NCBI GenBank assembly: GCA_964631595.1
Contig: CAZVXL010000001.1
Span: forward strand, 123,699-187,698
Direction: 5' to 3'
DNA: 64,000 nt
Source of the DNA: UMGS1312 sp964631595
GTDB lineage: Bacteria; Bacillota; Clostridia; Oscillospirales; CAG-272
Positions 1-7,946 of this stretch are shown here, in pieces; the first letter of the stretch is position 1, and the number at the start of each line of letters is the position of its first letter. The notes under the pieces were generated by a model. That model ran no database searches. It was not told the DNA's origin and was given only the letters and a program-made list of their open reading frames with translations. The translations under genes and the position numbers were made by a program.

Positions 1-2
1 AG

Positions 3-33
3 ACAGCGGGAGCCGAGCAGACTCCCGCTGTTT
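3..33. terminator. hairpin terminator at the left edge
   Basis: A 10-bp perfect stem (3-12 with 22-31) and a 9-nt loop are followed on the plus strand by a T-rich tail. It lies 20 bp past the stop of the dockerin gene on the minus strand, so it probably ends that transcript and may also stop a plus-strand neighbour outside the window. Confidence 0.7.
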
Positions 34-52
34 ATTTTACTGTCGTTCCGAA

Positions 53-1648
53 TTAACCGAGAGCTACGTCCCAGCCCGCAAGATACTTCAGAAGAAGTGT
101 TGCATCGGGAAGCGTTACGTCGCCGTCGACGGTCACATCGGCGGCATCGGCATCTATGGTAACATCCCAGCCTGCAAGATACTTCAGAAGGAGCGTTACA
201 TCGGCAAGTGTTACATCGCCGTCGCCGGTCACATCACCGATAACAATATCCGGCTCTCCGCTGATGTGAAGTCTTGCATCAAACAAGTAATCGTTATATA
301 TACCGACATTTATCTTGTTCCACTGCTCTCTTGTTCCGCCGTAATACACATGAGCAAGATGCTCACAGCCGTCAAAAGCGTCGTATTCGACACTCGTCAG
401 GCTTTCCGGAAGCGTTATCTCCGAGAGGAGCTCGCACCACGAGAAAGTGCCGATGCCTATTCTTGTGATTCCGTTCGGTATGGTTATCTTCTCAAGCAAA
501 TTGCAATTTGCAAAAGCGTAATCACCGAGATTGTCCAGCGACTCGGGGAGTGTTACCTCCTCAAGAAACTCGCACGAATCAAAGGCACCGATTCCGATAT
601 TCTTTACGCTGTCGGGAACGGTTACCTTCAAAAGAGTCTCATAGCCGAAAGCGTAGTCGGCAATGCACAGAGTACCGTCTTTAACGGTATACTCGCAAGG
701 CAGATCAAAGTTTGCCTCAAGCAGGTAATTACCTAAATACAAAACACCGTTGACCCAGTTTGAGTCTTCATTATAGTAGCCGCAGTACTCGAATGCGTCA
801 TAGCCGATGCTTGTTATGGTATCGGGGAGAGTTATGCTTTCAAGTGAGCTGCAATAACGGAAGGCACATTCACCGACACTCGTTACGCTGTCGGGGATCG
901 TTACACTACTGAGCTTCGGACAGTCAAAGAAGGTGTAGGGTTCGATGCGCGTAACACCGTCGGGGATCACGATCTCGGCAAGCACGGTACAGTTGTAGAA
1001 GGCATTCTCACCTATAGCGACAACACTGTCGGGAATGCTTATCTTTTTAAGGCTTTCTTTTTCTTGGAATGCTCCGTCTGCAATACACAGGGTACCGTCT
1101 TTTACGGTCACGTTCTCCTCAATATCGTTATTTGCCTCGATCAGGCACTTGTCGATATAGAAAACATTATCTGTCCAATTAGATGCATCACGTTTGCAGT
1201 CCGTATCATAAAACGCATCTTGACCTACGCTCACAACGCTGTCGGGAAGCGTTACGTCACGAAGATTCGTTGCCTTATAGAACGCCTGATATCCGATTGT
1301 CGTCACGCCGTCGGGGATAACGATGCTCTCAATGTTTTTAGCCATAAAGAATGCAGTCGCACCAACGACCTCAACGCCGTCCGGCACGGTATACTCTTTA
1401 GCGGCAGATCCGGCGGGATACAGAGCAAGCCTCTTGCCGTCTTCCGCAAACAGGACTCCGTTCTGCGACTTATAGCAGTCATTGTCCGGATCTACGTTTA
1501 TGCTTTCAAGTGATTCACAATAGCTGAAGCTCTCGCTGTCGATAGACACTACGCCGGCGGGAATAGTTATGGTCTTGAGACTTTCGCAAATCCTGAAGGC
1601 ACAGTACTCAATTCTCGTCAAGTTCTCGGGAAGCGTTACACTTGCGAG
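53..1648 (-). CDS. BspA-type LRR protein with C-terminal dockerin, distal half after an in-frame TAG
   Basis: This is the carboxy-terminal 531 codons of a secreted surface protein made of about 23-residue BspA/Treponema-type leucine-rich repeats (pattern L..I.LP..V..IG..AF..C). The last 60 or so residues are a type I dockerin: two calcium loops (GDVTGDGDVTLADVTLLLKY and DVTVDGDVTLPDATLLLKY) and the ending AGWDVALG. Dockerins bind cohesins, so the protein is probably anchored to a scaffold at the cell surface. It has no start, signal peptide or ribosome binding site of its own. It is in the same frame as the upstream half and separated from it by a single amber codon at 1649-1651. An internal TTG at 1621 has no convincing Shine-Dalgarno, so this part is made only if the TAG is read through or is a sequencing or assembly error. 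Confidence 0.8.
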   Translation of the reverse strand, partial: LASVTLPENLTRIEYCAFRICESLKTITIPAGVVSIDSESFSYCESLESINVDPDNDCYKSQNGVLFAEDGKRLALYPAGSAAKEYTVPDGVEVVGATAFFMAKNIESIVIPDGVTTIGYQAFYKATNLRDVTLPDSVVSVGQDAFYDTDCKRDASNWTDNVFYIDKCLIEANNDIEENVTVKDGTLCIADGAFQEKESLKKISIPDSVVAIGENAFYNCTVLAEIVIPDGVTRIEPYTFFDCPKLSSVTIPDSVTSVGECAFRYCSSLESITLPDTITSIGYDAFEYCGYYNEDSNWVNGVLYLGNYLLEANFDLPCEYTVKDGTLCIADYAFGYETLLKVTVPDSVKNIGIGAFDSCEFLEEVTLPESLDNLGDYAFANCNLLEKITIPNGITRIGIGTFSWCELLSEITLPESLTSVEYDAFDGCEHLAHVYYGGTREQWNKINVGIYNDYLFDARLHISGEPDIVIGDVTGDGDVTLADVTLLLKYLAGWDVTIDADAADVTVDGDVTLPDATLLLKYLAGWDVALG

Positions 1649-2566
1649 CTATTTACAGCCGTTAAAGGTGTTGTCCATGATCGTCGTCACACCGGAGGGA
1701 ATATTGATCTCCGCAAGTGAAGTACACCAAGAAAAAGCGCCTACTCCGATAAATTCAAGGCTTTCGGGTAAGTTGATCTTGGTAAGATTTTCACAGCTCT
1801 GGAAGGCTTCGGCGAGTATTTGAACAAGACCCTCGGGCAAAGTCACCTCGGTGAGTCCGAGGGAACAGGCGAAGGCACCTTCGATGATGTAACCAACGCC
1901 ATCGGGCACGGTATATTTTTCCGTATCACTATTTGTCGGATACTGAATAAGATCACGTCCGTCTGCGGAAAACAGTACACCGTCAACAGATTTGTAGGAA
2001 CGGTTACCGGACTCTACGTTTATTGCTTTCAGGGCAGTACAGCCGGAAAACGCAGAGCTTCTGATACTCTGTACGCCGACGGGGATAGTTATTTCTTCAA
2101 GCGCAATACAATACTCGAACGCTCTGCTTCCTATAACATCGAGAGACTCGGGAAGCGTTATGCTTTTCAGCTTATTGCATGACTCAAAGGCATAGATGTC
2201 AATCAATTCAAGACCCTCGGGCAAGGATACGCTCTCAAGATTCTGGCAAGATGCAAAAGCAAATCCGGCTATAGTAGTAACCCCCTCGGGAATTGTTACA
2301 CCGGTAATACGGTTGTTATACTCAAAGGCACTTGCGGCAATGCCCCCAACGGGATATCCGCCGAGAGTACTCGGGATCGTTATATCTCCGGACACGGTCT
2401 CATCCGCGCCGACGACATAAGCTTTATCATCCATAACGGAATAGCTAAAGCCACCGTCCATTGCGACCTCATCGGCACCGACCGTCATCGGTATACCGGA
2501 CACAAGTAAGAGCACCGAGAGGAACAGCGCGCACGCCTTCCTCAGAATTCTGTTCTGCGGTTTCAT
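1649..2566 (-). CDS. BspA-type LRR protein, amino-terminal half with signal peptide (ends at in-frame TAG)
   Basis: 305 codons starting at ATG 2566, eight bases after AAAGGTG. Residues 1-32 are a Sec signal peptide (MKPQNRILRK, a hydrophobic core, then VGADE). Tandem BspA-type LRRs follow, and the frame ends at ...NTFNGCK-TAG. After the TAG the frame continues as LASVTLPENLTRIEYCAF, exactly the next LRR. In sister repeats the position of the stop is usually Ser, Thr or Ala (for example C-x-S-L), so a TCG to TAG change would explain it. The intact protein would be about 836 residues with signal peptide, LRRs and dockerin. I consider a recent nonsense mutation or a base-call error most likely; stop suppression is possible but unsupported. 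An upstream in-frame extension to 2692 is excluded by the promoter at 2607-2635. Confidence 0.85.
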   Translation of the reverse strand: MKPQNRILRKACALFLSVLLLVSGIPMTVGADEVAMDGGFSYSVMDDKAYVVGADETVSGDITIPSTLGGYPVGGIAASAFEYNNRITGVTIPEGVTTIAGFAFASCQNLESVSLPEGLELIDIYAFESCNKLKSITLPESLDVIGSRAFEYCIALEEITIPVGVQSIRSSAFSGCTALKAINVESGNRSYKSVDGVLFSADGRDLIQYPTNSDTEKYTVPDGVGYIIEGAFACSLGLTEVTLPEGLVQILAEAFQSCENLTKINLPESLEFIGVGAFSWCTSLAEINIPSGVTTIMDNTFNGCK

Positions 2567-2606
2567 GAAAATGCACCTTTCTCTATTGATTTTATACGCA
2601 TTGTGC

Positions 2607-2635
2607 AGTATACTGCATCTTTTCGGTTTTGTCAA
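2607..2635 (-). promoter_or_regulatory. sigma-A promoter of the split LRR-dockerin gene
   Basis: On the minus strand TTGACA (2630-2635), a 17-bp spacer and TATACT (2607-2612), about 40 bp upstream of the ATG at 2566. Confidence 0.85.
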
Positions 2636-2760
2636 TAATACTACTCTGAAATTTACAAATCGGTGTACCCTGCAAACATTCCGACGGCACATATGCTCGG
2701 TAAGATATCGCCCGTCGCAGGGGGAAGAACCTCCCGAGGTGCAAAGCGCCGCCAGAACAC

Positions 2761-2790
2761 AAAAATCCCACCCGCCGAGGCGAGTGGGAT
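2761..2790 (-). terminator. rho-independent terminator of the 1003-residue LRR-dockerin gene
   Basis: The inverted repeat ATCCCAC (2765-2771)/GTGGGAT (2784-2790) has an inner CGCC/GGCG extension. On the minus strand it is followed by a run of T. It lies 16 bp beyond the stop codon. Confidence 0.85.
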
Positions 2791-2805
2791 CTGGTATTAC
2801 AGGGA

Positions 2806-5800
2806 TTATTTGCCGAGCGTCACGCTCCAGCCTGCGATATATTTCATCAGCAGCGTAACATCGGAAAGCGCGACTTTTCCGTCACCGTTCACATCGGCAG
2901 TTTCGGAGTACATGTCAACGTCCCAATCTACGCAGAATTGCAGGAGCAGAAGTGCATCCTCAAGATCGACACTGTCGTCGCAGTTTGCATCGCCGCACTG
3001 CTGTCCGAGATAATGCACCGTCGCATCGGTGACATATCCGCCGGATATGAGTCCCCACTGCTTCTTCGTACCGCCGTAATACAGATCGGCAAGGCTCGAT
3101 GCGCCGTCGAAGGCGGTGGCGTCGATATACTTCACCTCTACGGGAAGCGTGATCTTTTCAAGCGCCTTACATCCGCGGAACGATACGGCACCTATACTCT
3201 CAAGTCCGTCCGGAAGTGCGATTTCGGCAAGCGCCTCGCAACTGTTGAAGGTGTTTTGCTCAATCTTCTTCACCCCCGCGGGGACGGCAATTTTGTCAAG
3301 TGTCTTACAGCCGTAGAACGCCGCGGCGCCGATACTCTCAAGTCCGTCCGGAAGTGCGATTTCGGCAAGTGCCTCGCAGCCGCGGAAGGTATTTTGCTCG
3401 ATCTTCTTTACCCCTGTGGGGACGGTAATTTTGTCAAGTGCCTTACAGCCGTAGAACGCCGCGGCGCCGATACTCTCAAGTCCGTCCGGAAGTGCGATTT
3501 CGGCAAGTGCCTCGCAGCCGCGGAAGGTATTTTGCTCGATAGTCTTCACTCCTGCGGGGATAGTGATTTTGTCAAGTGTCTTACAGCCGTAGAACGCCGC
3601 AGTACCTATACTCTCAAGTCCGTCGGGAAGTACGATTTCGGCAAGTGCCTCACAGCCGTTGAAGGTGTTTTGCTCGATCTTCTCCACTCCTACGGGGATA
3701 GCAATTTTGTCAAGCGCCTTACAGCCGTAGAACGCCTTTTCTCCGATGCTGTTGACGCTTGCGGGAAGCGTGATTTTTGCAAGTGTCTTACAGCCATAGA
3801 AGCTCTTTGCTCCGATGCTCTCAATGCCCTCGGGCAGCGTTACCTCATCAAGGCTGTCGCATCCGGAGAACGCGGAATCCGCAATGCACACAGTGCCATC
3901 CGCAACGGCAAAGGTGCCCTCGGTATCCTCACTTACGGCTATCAGATATTCGTCGATATACAGTGCCCCGCCGGTCCAATTCTCCGCATTTCCGTAATAA
4001 GGGGTATTATAGAAGGCATCGGCTCCGATGCTCCTAATTCCGTCGGGGAGCGTTACCGTTTCAAGTGTCGTACAGCCGTAGAAGGCGGAAGCACCGATGC
4101 CCGTCACCGCGTATCCGTCCAGATTATTCGGAATCTCAAGATTACGGAGTGGTATCTGCACTCCGGCTTTCAGCTCTGCTCTGTACCCCGTTATTGTCGC
4201 GGTAGCGTCGGGATTCACATCATAGAACAGCTCAAACGGGATCGTGGACAAGAAATGCACAGTAGCTTTTTCAATAGCCGAGTTACTCGATGAGATCTGG
4301 ATGCGATGCCACTGCTCCTCGTTACCGAGGTAGTATATATCGGTGAAACTCGAAAGATACGCAAAGGAAAGATTACCTATACTTTCCAGTCCGTAAGGAA
4401 GTGTTACATTCTCAAGGCTTGAACAGCAGTAGAATACGGAGGCGCCGAGGCTCGTTACACCGTACGGGAAAGACACGGAGGTGATCGAACTGCAGTCGGC
4501 AAACGCGGAGTCTCCGACCGTCACCACTCCGTCGGGAATACTGAACTGCTGATCTGTCCTTCCGCTCGGATATCTGTAAAATACTTTTCCGTCCTTTGAA
4601 AAGAGCACACCGTCAACCGATTTATAAACGGTGTTTTCCGGATCGACATTTATCTCGGTGAGACTTGTACAGCCGGAAAACGATGTAACCATATCCTTTA
4701 CGTTTTTGGAAACGGTTACGCTTTTAAGGCTTGTGCAACCGCTGAAATCGTCATGTATGATCTCAAGGCCGTCGGGAAGCTCTATGCTCTCAAGACTTGA
4801 ACAGCCATAGAAAGCCTTTTTGCCGATCTCCTTCAGACCTTCGGGAAGTACAATGCTTCGAAGACCCGAGCAGCCGTAAAAAGCTTCACTTTCGATCTTC
4901 GTTACGTTGTCGGGTATGATTATTTCGGCAAGCGATGTACAGCCGCTGAAATCCGACATGCCGATGCTTGTAAGAGCGTCGGAAAGGACAACGCTTTTCA
5001 GGACAGTCGCATTGTAAAATCCGGAATTAAGGGTTTTTACGCTGTTCGGAATTATCAGTCCCTCAAGAGATGTGCAATTATTGAAGGCTTCCTTCGACCA
5101 CATGAGAGTCCCGTCTTTAACGGCGCGTTCTCCGCTGATATCCTTCTTTACTCCGACCAAGTAATTACCGAGATACAGGAAGCCGTCAGTCCAATTCGAC
5201 TCATCACTCTCGAACGCAGTGACGGTGAGCGGCGAAGCGCCCAAGCTTGTTAAGGTGTCGGGGAAAGTCACATCGGTCAGTCTTCTGCATCCGATGAAGG
5301 CTTTCTCGCCGATCACCTCTACCCCGTCGGGAACAACTATGCTTGTGAGCCTTTCGCAATTGCGGAAAGCACAATCGGCAATAGTCAAGGTGTCTTCCCG
5401 TATGGCCACGGTTCCGATCACCTCATCTTCTTTTGCCGCGATCAAATGCCTGCCAATATACAGAACGCCGTCAACCCAGTTTTCACTGTTCCTGTAAAAT
5501 TCCGTATCATCGAAGGCTTCCCGGCCGATATATTTCACAGTATCCGGAATCGTCACATTTGTAACATAGTGGCAATACCTAAAAGCCCTCGACTCTATGG
5601 TTGTGACGGGGCAGCCTTCGATAGTCTCCGGTATTACTATTTCTCCTTTTAGATAATCGCCATGAGGAGCTTGAGAGGCAATAATAACCTCACCATTATC
5701 GTTTATTCGATATATAAAATCCGTAGCGGCTTCGGATGAAAATGCGACAGGCGGAAGCAGAATCAGCGACATAAAGACCGCGAGCAGCTTTTTAAGTATT

Positions 5801-5817
5801 ACATTTGTGTTTTTCAC
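2806..5817 (-). CDS. secreted BspA-type LRR protein with C-terminal dockerin (1003 aa)
   Basis: Starts at GTG 5817, seven bases after AAGGGAG. Residues 1-31 are a signal peptide (MKNTNVILKKLLAVFMSLIL..., cleavage near SEAA). A small N-terminal segment is followed by more than 25 BspA-type LRRs of 23 residues. A non-LRR stretch near residue 500 splits the array in two. The final 60 or so residues form a type I dockerin (GDANCDDSVDLEDALLLLQF and DVNGDGKVALSDVTLLMKY). The repeat block encoded by 3180-3731 is almost identical from copy to copy. The family mediates adhesion or protein-protein contact in gut bacteria; with a dockerin the protein would plug into a cohesin scaffold, possibly one like the protein encoded at 41400-43370. 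That link is inference. Confidence 0.93.
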   Translation of the reverse strand: MKNTNVILKKLLAVFMSLILLPPVAFSSEAATDFIYRINDNGEVIIASQAPHGDYLKGEIVIPETIEGCPVTTIESRAFRYCHYVTNVTIPDTVKYIGREAFDDTEFYRNSENWVDGVLYIGRHLIAAKEDEVIGTVAIREDTLTIADCAFRNCERLTSIVVPDGVEVIGEKAFIGCRRLTDVTFPDTLTSLGASPLTVTAFESDESNWTDGFLYLGNYLVGVKKDISGERAVKDGTLMWSKEAFNNCTSLEGLIIPNSVKTLNSGFYNATVLKSVVLSDALTSIGMSDFSGCTSLAEIIIPDNVTKIESEAFYGCSGLRSIVLPEGLKEIGKKAFYGCSSLESIELPDGLEIIHDDFSGCTSLKSVTVSKNVKDMVTSFSGCTSLTEINVDPENTVYKSVDGVLFSKDGKVFYRYPSGRTDQQFSIPDGVVTVGDSAFADCSSITSVSFPYGVTSLGASVFYCCSSLENVTLPYGLESIGNLSFAYLSSFTDIYYLGNEEQWHRIQISSSNSAIEKATVHFLSTIPFELFYDVNPDATATITGYRAELKAGVQIPLRNLEIPNNLDGYAVTGIGASAFYGCTTLETVTLPDGIRSIGADAFYNTPYYGNAENWTGGALYIDEYLIAVSEDTEGTFAVADGTVCIADSAFSGCDSLDEVTLPEGIESIGAKSFYGCKTLAKITLPASVNSIGEKAFYGCKALDKIAIPVGVEKIEQNTFNGCEALAEIVLPDGLESIGTAAFYGCKTLDKITIPAGVKTIEQNTFRGCEALAEIALPDGLESIGAAAFYGCKALDKITVPTGVKKIEQNTFRGCEALAEIALPDGLESIGAAAFYGCKTLDKIAVPAGVKKIEQNTFNSCEALAEIALPDGLESIGAVSFRGCKALEKITLPVEVKYIDATAFDGASSLADLYYGGTKKQWGLISGGYVTDATVHYLGQQCGDANCDDSVDLEDALLLLQFCVDWDVDMYSETADVNGDGKVALSDVTLLMKYIAGWSVTLGK
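3180..3731 (-). repeat. four tandem 138-bp LRR modules
   Basis: A 138-bp unit, each encoding two 23-residue LRRs, is repeated four times. The anchor CTCAAGTCCGTC recurs at 3198, 3336, 3474 and 3612, exactly 138 bp apart. Copies differ at few positions, mostly in the second half of the unit, which indicates recent duplication or gene conversion. Confidence 0.9.
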
Positions 5818-5858
5818 AGCAAAGCTCCCTTCGCAATTTGCTTAATAATGCTACATTA

Positions 5859-5887
5859 AATATAGCACATTTGTTCATATTTGTCAA
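5859..5887 (-). promoter_or_regulatory. sigma-A promoter of the 1003-residue LRR-dockerin gene
   Basis: TTGACA (5882-5887), 17 bp, TATATT (5859-5864) on the minus strand. The spacer ends in GAACAAATGTGC, which is identical to the spacer of the promoter at 7820-7848. The rest of the gap 5818-6101 is AT-rich and shows nothing else. Confidence 0.85.
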
Positions 5888-6046
5888 GTACACACACGTA
5901 GTTTGTCGGCAAAAAATCATATATAAAGCAAAACTGAAATTTATATAACCACAGCAACAAGCATTAAAAATTCATTTTATCGGAAAGTGCCGAAAGACAA
6001 CATTTATTTGTCTGTAATTCCGTAAAGAAGCTGTATCGTACTTTGA

Positions 6047-6092
6047 TAAAATTGTTCAAGTGGAGTTGCCGTCATTGCGACAACCCCACTTG
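6047..6092 (-). terminator. terminator of the beta-helix gene
   Basis: A 12-bp stem (6057-6068 with 6081-6092, one A.C mismatch) is followed on the minus strand by AACAATTTTA. It starts 10 bp after the stop codon. Confidence 0.7.
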
Positions 6093-6101
6093 AAATACCT
6101 G

Positions 6102-7703
6102 TTATTCTACAATTGTATATCTGTAACTTGTGCTGTAACGTGAAGTTAAAATATCATATCTTAGTTTGATATACTTTCCATAATAACTTTCCGGAATCTT
6201 GGTTTCCCCATTTGTATCACGTACAATTCCGCTTTCTCCGTTGTATGAAATATACGACCACTCCATGGCATTGGTCACTTTATGAGCTTTGGGAACATAC
6301 AAAAAGAATTCTTCTTTATCGACAAGGGGCTCCGATTGATCGGGAATAACAATAATACTGGTGTCAGCACTATGAATAGAGGAATCCCGTATAAATCTGA
6401 TCGGAGAAGCAATATTATCGGAATATGCAGACGGTACCGAAATATTACCGCGAACCACGGTATACCCGATGGCATTATTGACGATATCGTTATTATCGTC
6501 ATAATCATACAGGGTGTTATTTGAAAATACGTTTCTTGAAGTGTTTTTGGCGATTCGAATACCGCAATCTCCGGTTGCGGCTTTATCTCCGGCATGGCTG
6601 TAAACGGTGTTGTCGGAGAACACACAGTCCTGTGAATAATCGGTCCTTATGCCCGCGTTCATGCAGTCAAATATCTGATTTCCCGAAACGGTCGTTTTAT
6701 TGCAAAAGCGAACAACTGAATTGTGAGTATTATTTACTCCGTCGATACATATACCGTTTCCCTGATTTTTACCCGTACTGTCTGTCGCATTTACACATTT
6801 CATATTGCGAATGATATTGTCTCTGATAATTGCACTTTTTGCTCCGGACACGAAAATTCTGTTTTGATCTTCGATCTTATTGTCAGCAAGATCACCGGAA
6901 ATGTAATTTGAGTAGATGCTGACACCGAGCATTTTCTCGTCGGTGCTTGAATCAAGTGTTCCGTCAACCCTGATCGAATCACCCTTGCACCGTATAAAGG
7001 TATTTCCGTGAACATTTGTTCCGTAGGGCTTTGTGAGAAGAAGTCCGGTATTTTCCGATTGATAAAAATAATTGGAATGTATGTTACCGTAATCGGGACA
7101 ATCAGCCTTAATAGCGGTATTGCAAAGGCTGAAATAGCAGTTCTTAACAGTATTATACTTTCCGCCTATATAAAGACCGGTATTAAATTCATTGAACATA
7201 CAATTTTCTATAGTGCAATTTTTGATATATGTTGAGCCCGGTATGCTTTCCATAGGTCCCATAGCACGCATATGATCATCTTGGTGATCATATGCAGTTC
7301 CAATAAAATTAAAACCTCGTATCGTACAATCGACAAGTCCGCTGGCAGTATAGTAACGGTACTCTCCGGGTTTAATCTCAGGGCTCAGTTCATCATCTGT
7401 CGTGCTGTGAGAAAGCAAAAACATCGTATTATAAGGTGGAAATGAGACCTTCGTATTACTAATAACGCAACCATTACCTATAAATGTAATGCCCATTCTG
7501 CATTTACTAATAATTCTATTGTCATTGTCTTTGTCCTTGTACAATGTAAAATTCACGGGATTACCAATCATATATTTAACATTTCTTTCAAATATGAGAG
7601 TATCCCCATCCTCAAGATCATAAATAGCATTTTGAATAACCTGTTCATCGGTTTCAGATGACCTAAGCGGGCTTCTAAAATCCTTTACATACTTAATTGC
7701 CAT
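6102..7703 (-). CDS. right-handed parallel beta-helix protein (533 aa), no signal peptide
   Basis: Starts at ATG 7703 with an ideal AGGAGG six bases upstream. The N-terminus (MAIKYVKDFRSPLRSSETDE) is polar and shows no signal peptide or membrane segment. Residues 30-400 carry recurring N/G-rich beta-helix rungs such as IENCMFNEFNTGLYIG, VKNCYFSLCNTAIKA and IFDCMNAGIRTDYSQDCVFS, as in NosD/pectate-lyase-like folds. The C-terminal 110 residues are a separate beta-rich segment. No dockerin or sortase motif is present. It lies between secreted dockerin genes and its promoter resembles that of the neighbouring LRR gene. Substrate and role cannot be inferred; such folds occur in polysaccharide lyases, epimerases and phage tail spikes, but no phage genes are nearby. 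Confidence 0.85.
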   Translation of the reverse strand: MAIKYVKDFRSPLRSSETDEQVIQNAIYDLEDGDTLIFERNVKYMIGNPVNFTLYKDKDNDNRIISKCRMGITFIGNGCVISNTKVSFPPYNTMFLLSHSTTDDELSPEIKPGEYRYYTASGLVDCTIRGFNFIGTAYDHQDDHMRAMGPMESIPGSTYIKNCTIENCMFNEFNTGLYIGGKYNTVKNCYFSLCNTAIKADCPDYGNIHSNYFYQSENTGLLLTKPYGTNVHGNTFIRCKGDSIRVDGTLDSSTDEKMLGVSIYSNYISGDLADNKIEDQNRIFVSGAKSAIIRDNIIRNMKCVNATDSTGKNQGNGICIDGVNNTHNSVVRFCNKTTVSGNQIFDCMNAGIRTDYSQDCVFSDNTVYSHAGDKAATGDCGIRIAKNTSRNVFSNNTLYDYDDNNDIVNNAIGYTVVRGNISVPSAYSDNIASPIRFIRDSSIHSADTSIIVIPDQSEPLVDKEEFFLYVPKAHKVTNAMEWSYISYNGESGIVRDTNGETKIPESYYGKYIKLRYDILTSRYSTSYRYTIVE

Positions 7704-7785
7704 AAAAATCCTCCTGTTTTTTGAAAATATTTTTTATGCCGGCTTTGATATGCGGTTCCGCTTTTATTGCTTTACCGCGATTGAA

Positions 7786-7801
7786 TGTGACTTTTGTCAC
7801 A
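7786..7801. promoter_or_regulatory. CRP/FNR-like palindrome in the leader of the beta-helix gene
   Basis: TGTGA-CTTTTG-TCACA is a perfect match to the TGTGA-N6-TCACA layout of Crp/Fnr-family operators. It lies about 20 bp downstream of the -10 box at 7820-7825, where a bound protein would repress the minus-strand gene. A simple RNA hairpin is the alternative. Confidence 0.35.
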
Positions 7802-7819
7802 GAACAGCTGTTTGATTGT

Positions 7820-7848
7820 ATTATAGCACATTTGTTCGCTTTTGTCAA
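7820..7848 (-). promoter_or_regulatory. consensus sigma-A promoter of the beta-helix gene
   Basis: TTGACA (7843-7848), 17 bp, TATAAT (7820-7825) on the minus strand, with the extended -10 TGC. The leader to the start codon is about 110 nt. Confidence 0.9.
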
Positions 7849-7881
7849 GCTGTCTGTGCACGCAGAAAAAACGCCCTGCAC

Positions 7882-7910
7882 TTGACAAGAAATTATACAT
7901 ATTATATAAT
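7882..7910 (+). promoter_or_regulatory. consensus sigma-A promoter of the 304-residue dockerin protein
   Basis: TTGACA (7882-7887), 17 bp, TATAAT (7905-7910), 36 bp before the ATG. It points away from the minus-strand promoter at 7820-7848, and the two do not overlap. Confidence 0.9.
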
Positions 7911-7946
7911 AATATTGGTATACCGAGTAAATCAGGAGGAACGTAT

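Noticed and set aside
3180..3731. Regularly spaced repeats resembling an array
   Set aside because: The repeats are coding, 138 bp, without unique spacers; not CRISPR.
2938..4293. 451-codon open frame antisense to the LRR repeats
   Set aside because: Its own repeats are the mirror image of the LRR modules; no RBS and no recognisable protein.
6102..7703. Phage tail-spike identity for the beta-helix protein
   Set aside because: No other phage gene, integrase or lysis gene nearby, and it has a normal chromosomal promoter and terminator.
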